This document shows positions 6,163 to 9,189 of a stretch of DNA of 9,189 bases, one piece after another (position 1 is the stretch's first letter; each line of letters opens with the position of its first letter). Made by a program: the position numbers and the translations under genes. A model generated the notes under the pieces. That model was not told the DNA's origin. It did not search any database and was given only the letters and a program-made list of their open reading frames with translations. The stretch lies in contig DBGA01000065.1 in assembly GCA_002295325.1 (NCBI GenBank), positions 6,576 through 15,764 on the forward strand, read 5' to 3'. This DNA is from Ruminococcaceae bacterium UBA866 (GTDB taxonomy: Bacteria > Bacillota > Clostridia > Oscillospirales > Ruminococcaceae).

Positions 6163-7830
6163 TTATATTTCTTTTCGCCTTTTTTTATTGGCATACATAT
6201 TATCATCTGAGCTTTTAAAAACATCCTGTAAACCATTGTGCACTAGCTTGTCGTACTGGGTCACCCCATAGGACACAGATACTGGAAAATCGAATTCTTT
6301 ACTTTCTAGCTTCTCATCTAAGATTTGCAGAAGTGTTGTCATTTCTTCTATGTTTCTATTGGTAATAATCAAGCTAAACTCGTCCCCACCAATACGATAG
6401 CATTTCCCTACATCCCCAAAAACATTGACTAGCTCATTAGCAATTATTTTGAGCATCTCATCACCTTGAAGATGCCCATAATTATCATTAATAATTTTAA
6501 AATTATTTACATCCAAAATGATAATAATAATATTATCATAAGTTTCTATATTTTCTTGAGTGTTGTCAAGATCTTTTTCAAACATTAGTCGATTATTTAT
6601 TTTTGTCAGCGCATCTGTATAAGCAAGCATTTTATACAGATCCCTTTCAATACGCTCTTTGAGTTTATCTTTAGCGGAATAAGTAAAGCTCAGTATAATA
6701 CAAATACCTAAAAATAGAATTCCGATAACAAAAAAGACATTACTCGAATGTATATGATAATCCGTATAGAATCTAATGATATCAATTATCCCCCCAATAC
6801 ATAAAAATAAAAATCCAAAATAATAAAGTTTTAAAAAAAAGGATTTAGACTTAAATACTTGAGTTGCCATCAAAATTAACACGACTATATTGATAAATGC
6901 GAGTAGATGAAATATTTTCAGTAAAGCAAAAAAATCGCAAATTTTTAGAACTTTTAAAGTGAGTGCCAATGCGAAAAAACCAGCTTCTATCGTAAGCATT
7001 GGAAAAGAAAACTTTGAATAAGACTTCCAATTTAGCCACAAAAAAGCCCATAAAGTGACTGGCATTAAATAAAATGAGATGTATTCCAATCCATGAATTA
7101 GAATAAGATTGCTCGTGAGAAATTGAAGCATCTTGCTATTACACCAAATCCAAATAATTGAGGAAATATCAAATAAAGCCAGAAAAACAAGGGATAGAAC
7201 ATCTATTCCAGAACTTTTAAAAGATGTTGATATGATTACTAAAAGAACTCCTAACATAAATACTGATGTAATTATAAAAAGTATAATACTACCATTTACA
7301 ATAAAAAGTTGAGAGTTCCCCCGACCATTTATAATATCTATAGATCCAATTGGACCTACGTCTTTTTTCACGACTCTTTCATATTGAATATGTACGGTTT
7401 TTCCCTCAAATTTTTCTGGAAGTTGGATATTAAACCTTCCGCTTCCAGGTGTTTGGCAGTTAATCCCCTTAGGCTCAAATTCACTTTCATAAATTAAGTC
7501 ATCGTCAACATAAACTGCAATGTTTTTTTGGTATACACTAAAAACTAACACACTTGTCCTAAATTGAGTTTTAGGAAGTGTGTTATAAATATCTATTATT
7601 TTGGAGTTTTCATCTTCTATTTTATAGGGTAGAGTTACAGAGTTTGAATCTAGCTTGCCATCTACATAGACTTTCCAATAATCATTAAAACTTATAATTT
7701 TATCATTGTTATTTTCATATGTGCTATTATAAGGTATTGTAGTTAGAATAATTATAGCACTTAAAGTTATGCAGTAAACGATAAATAATCCCAAAAACAA
7801 ATTTCTATGATTTTTTATGAATTTCCACAA
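6163..7830 (-). CDS. Membrane sensor diguanylate cyclase: extracellular domain, 7TM-DISM, GGDEF
   Basis: This 555-residue protein should make the second messenger c-di-GMP from two GTP in response to an outside signal. Residues 10-32 form an N-terminal membrane anchor. Residues about 33-170 are an extracellular beta-rich domain (FRTSVLVF, VYVDDDLIYE) of the 7TMR-DISM-associated kind, which is often linked to carbohydrate sensing. Seven hydrophobic helices span about 176-385, followed by a short linker (386-403). The GGDEF domain (404-555) keeps the canonical DALTKINNR, DVNNFKIINDNYGH and RIGGDEF (GGDEF at 481-485) plus SYGV, so catalysis should be intact. The inhibitory I-site RxxD is absent: the position holds GDVG. 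The start is a TTG at 7830, preceded by GGGGGAG 5 to 7 bases away; I found no ATG that would keep the N-terminal helix. No EAL phosphodiesterase is in the window. The signal it senses is unknown. Confidence 0.9.
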   Translation of the reverse strand: MWKFIKNHRNLFLGLFIVYCITLSAIIILTTIPYNSTYENNNDKIISFNDYWKVYVDGKLDSNSVTLPYKIEDENSKIIDIYNTLPKTQFRTSVLVFSVYQKNIAVYVDDDLIYESEFEPKGINCQTPGSGRFNIQLPEKFEGKTVHIQYERVVKKDVGPIGSIDIINGRGNSQLFIVNGSIILFIITSVFMLGVLLVIISTSFKSSGIDVLSLVFLALFDISSIIWIWCNSKMLQFLTSNLILIHGLEYISFYLMPVTLWAFLWLNWKSYSKFSFPMLTIEAGFFALALTLKVLKICDFFALLKIFHLLAFINIVVLILMATQVFKSKSFFLKLYYFGFLFLCIGGIIDIIRFYTDYHIHSSNVFFVIGILFLGICIILSFTYSAKDKLKERIERDLYKMLAYTDALTKINNRLMFEKDLDNTQENIETYDNIIIIILDVNNFKIINDNYGHLQGDEMLKIIANELVNVFGDVGKCYRIGGDEFSLIITNRNIEEMTTLLQILDEKLESKEFDFPVSVSYGVTQYDKLVHNGLQDVFKSSDDNMYANKKRRKEI

Positions 7831-7833
7831 AGT

Positions 7834-7843
7834 CTCTCCCCCT
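7834..7843 (-). promoter_or_regulatory. Ribosome binding site deciding the TTG start of the cyclase
   Basis: AGGGGGAGAG on the minus strand ends a few bases before the TTG at 7830. This strong match to the 16S anti-Shine-Dalgarno end supports the unusual start codon. Confidence 0.75.
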
Positions 7844-7915
7844 ATAACTATTTTTCTATATTATTACATAAATATATCCATAAATTGTTAATATTATTTT
7901 TACTTATAGTTAATA

Positions 7916-7944
7916 ATTATATACTTATATGTATACTAAGTCAA
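7916..7944 (-). promoter_or_regulatory. Predicted sigma-A promoter of the diguanylate cyclase gene
   Basis: TTGACT (-35, 7939-7944) and TATAAT (-10, 7916-7921) on the minus strand with an ideal 17-base spacer. The start would lie near 7909, about 80 bases before the TTG start codon. The cyclase is thus probably its own transcription unit, separate from the upstream lipid enzyme. Confidence 0.8.
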
Positions 7945-7990
7945 CGAATTTAGCAAATATGTCCTATAACTTAGTAGGAATTGTTCTACG

Positions 7991-8032
7991 AGTTTAAACC
8001 CAATAAGATGTTAATCTTATTGGGTTTAAACT
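7991..8032 (-). terminator. Perfect 19-bp hairpin behind the acyltransferase fusion gene
   Basis: Bases 7991-8009 and 8014-8032 form a perfect 19-bp inverted repeat (core AAACCCAATAAGAT / ATCTTATTGGGTTT, 4-base loop). It begins 25 bases past the fusion gene's stop codon, the position of a terminator. On the minus strand the stem is followed by CGTAGAAC, with no U-run, so it is not a classical intrinsic terminator. It could instead stabilise the mRNA 3' end. Confidence 0.55.
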
Positions 8033-8057
8033 GATTAATGTAAATTAAATTTTTCGA

Positions 8058-9189
8058 CTACATACTTGTAACAATAGCACGCAATTTGTTATTTAAACTT
8101 TCTATATCCATCTCAAAACCAGAAATAGGTGTAGCAAAAGCAACCTCGATACGACATCTTCTCATATTCTTGAAGTCAAATAATTTAGGTAGTTTACGTC
8201 CTGCTGGAAAAATTTCAAATCCACCCTTAATCTTAACTGGAACGATTGGAACATTCTCGGTAACAGCTATCATAGCTGCGCCCTTTTTAAACTCACCAAC
8301 CTCCCCATTTTTTGTCCTAGTCCCTTCAGGATAAATTAACAAGTTCCAACCCTCTTTGAGTTTTTGTTTGCAGAGTGCAACAGATTGCGAATTGTGGTTT
8401 CCTCTGTCAACTGGAATCATACCACAAACCCTTGAAAGAAGTTTACTGGAAAGGGTGTGATTGAATAGTTCTTTTTTCGCCATGCAACCAAGTTTTTGAA
8501 ATTGGTTTTTTCCAAATTTTGTTGTAACCCATAAAAAGTCAAAATTACTTTGATGATTGGAGCATAAAATATAGCCATTGTCTTTTGGTAGGTTTTCAAA
8601 ACCCTTTACCTCTACCTTGTAAACCCAACGAATTAACCCACTATAAAATTTAAACAAGAAGTAGTCAAACTTGTCCTTTTCCACTGGAAATGTTTTATTA
8701 AATAAAACATCTATTCCACTCACTACTGGTTTCTCAAGCTCTAAAATCATTTGTTCAATTGTTGTTTGAGGTCTAAAACAGTGTGCAATGCTCTTTCCAA
8801 AAGTTTCTTCGATTAACAAATCCAGCTCAATTCCATTGAGCGAATCAAGCCCAATATCTTCAAAGATACGGGTGCTCGGCGCAATCATGGTATCAGTCTT
8901 ATGCACACGTCCAATAAGCTGAATGAGAACGTCCTGCATATTGCGTTCTTGTTCTTCCTGCAATTCTAAATTCGTTGTATTTTCGTTAATAGTATTGCAC
9001 TCCATAGCCATATTTTTAAGTAGATATCGTTTTGGTTTTTGCAATGATGTTTTTGGAATTTCATCAACAAAGCGTATCTGTGCTATTTTCATATATTGTG
9101 AAAGAGTTGAACCTTTTTCATAGATAGCGTTTTGTATCTCTTGGTTGGTAAGGGGAGAGAGGCTGTCCTTTACAACAAAAGCATAGGTT
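8058..9189 (-). CDS. Fusion enzyme: AMP-dependent acyl ligase C-terminus, acyl carrier domain, PlsC acyltransferase (N-terminus beyond window)
   Basis: The frame is open from the right edge (9188) to a TAG at 8058, 376 residues visible; an internal ATG at 9092 is not the true start, because the family sequence continues upstream of it. Residues about 1-58 are the end of an AMP-forming acyl-CoA/acyl-ACP ligase (YAFVV, then IRFVDEIPKTSLQKPKRY, with K51 in the catalytic-lysine position; the usual 'GK' here reads QK). Residues about 75-152 are an acyl carrier domain with DIGLDSLNG, Ser116 being the predicted phosphopantetheine site. Residues about 170-376 are a PlsC/LPLAT acyltransferase with NHQSNFD (catalytic His/Asp, 211-217), CGMIPVDRG (about 255-263) and PEGTR (287-291). 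The likely role is to activate a fatty acid, hold it on the carrier domain and transfer it to a lysophospholipid or glycerol phosphate at the membrane. The same activities are combined without an internal carrier in Aas of E. coli. The exact acceptor is unknown. Confidence 0.88.
   Translation of the reverse strand, partial: TYAFVVKDSLSPLTNQEIQNAIYEKGSTLSQYMKIAQIRFVDEIPKTSLQKPKRYLLKNMAMECNTINENTTNLELQEEQERNMQDVLIQLIGRVHKTDTMIAPSTRIFEDIGLDSLNGIELDLLIEETFGKSIAHCFRPQTTIEQMILELEKPVVSGIDVLFNKTFPVEKDKFDYFLFKFYSGLIRWVYKVEVKGFENLPKDNGYILCSNHQSNFDFLWVTTKFGKNQFQKLGCMAKKELFNHTLSSKLLSRVCGMIPVDRGNHNSQSVALCKQKLKEGWNLLIYPEGTRTKNGEVGEFKKGAAMIAVTENVPIVPVKIKGGFEIFPAGRKLPKLFDFKNMRRCRIEVAFATPISGFEMDIESLNNKLRAIVTSM

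Noticed and set aside
8058..9092. Treating the ATG at 9092 as the start of a stand-alone 344-residue acyltransferase
   Set aside because: The frame stays open to the window edge and the upstream residues (YAFVV...) continue the ligase C-terminal domain, so the protein is a truncated view of a longer one.
1..9189. CRISPR array, tRNA or rRNA genes, or an intact insertion sequence
   Set aside because: I saw no regularly spaced repeats, no cloverleaf sequence, no rRNA motifs and no intact transposase frame.

Overview
The window looks like chromosomal DNA from a low-GC Firmicute, most likely a Clostridia member (Lachnospirales-like). The reasons are the AT-rich composition, Bacillus/Clostridium-type Shine-Dalgarno sites (AAGGAG, AGGAG, GGGGAG), sigma-A type promoters with 17-base spacers, a CUT1 sugar transporter with no ATPase gene of its own, a PyrR-type attenuator, and an AMP-ligase/ACP/acyltransferase fusion. 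The species is inferred, not demonstrated. Every recognisable gene is on the minus strand, so transcription runs from right to left.

Layout from right (upstream) to left. (1) 8058-9189: the C-terminal part of a multidomain lipid enzyme that continues past the right edge. It holds the end of an AMP-dependent acyl ligase, an acyl carrier domain and a PlsC-type acyltransferase, followed by a perfect 19-bp hairpin. (2) 6163-7830: a 7TM-DISM sensor fused to a GGDEF diguanylate cyclase, with its own TTGACT-17-TATAAT promoter and a TTG start. (3) 5761-6162: a leader with a TTGACA-17-TAAAAT promoter, a PyrR-type binding hairpin with a CAGAGA loop, a potential antiterminator and a U-tailed terminator. 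(4) 4297-5760: the NCS2 uracil permease that this leader controls, followed by a perfect 14-bp hairpin. (5) 3491-4231: non-coding DNA holding a decayed serine recombinase (pseudogene), an intrinsic terminator with a GAAA loop, and the promoter of the next operon. (6) 1-3490: a three-gene LplB-LplC-lipoprotein ABC importer operon for an oligosaccharide or similar solute; the binding protein runs off the left edge.

The genes form separate transcription units rather than one system. The permease probably imports uracil when pyrimidine nucleotides are low and is shut off by PyrR-UMP. The ABC importer probably borrows a shared MsmX-like ATPase encoded elsewhere. The cyclase links an unknown outside signal to c-di-GMP. 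The fusion enzyme probably activates a fatty acid onto its own carrier domain and passes it to a lysophospholipid-type acceptor. The most informative non-coding element is the PyrR leader; the most informative relic is the recombinase fragment.
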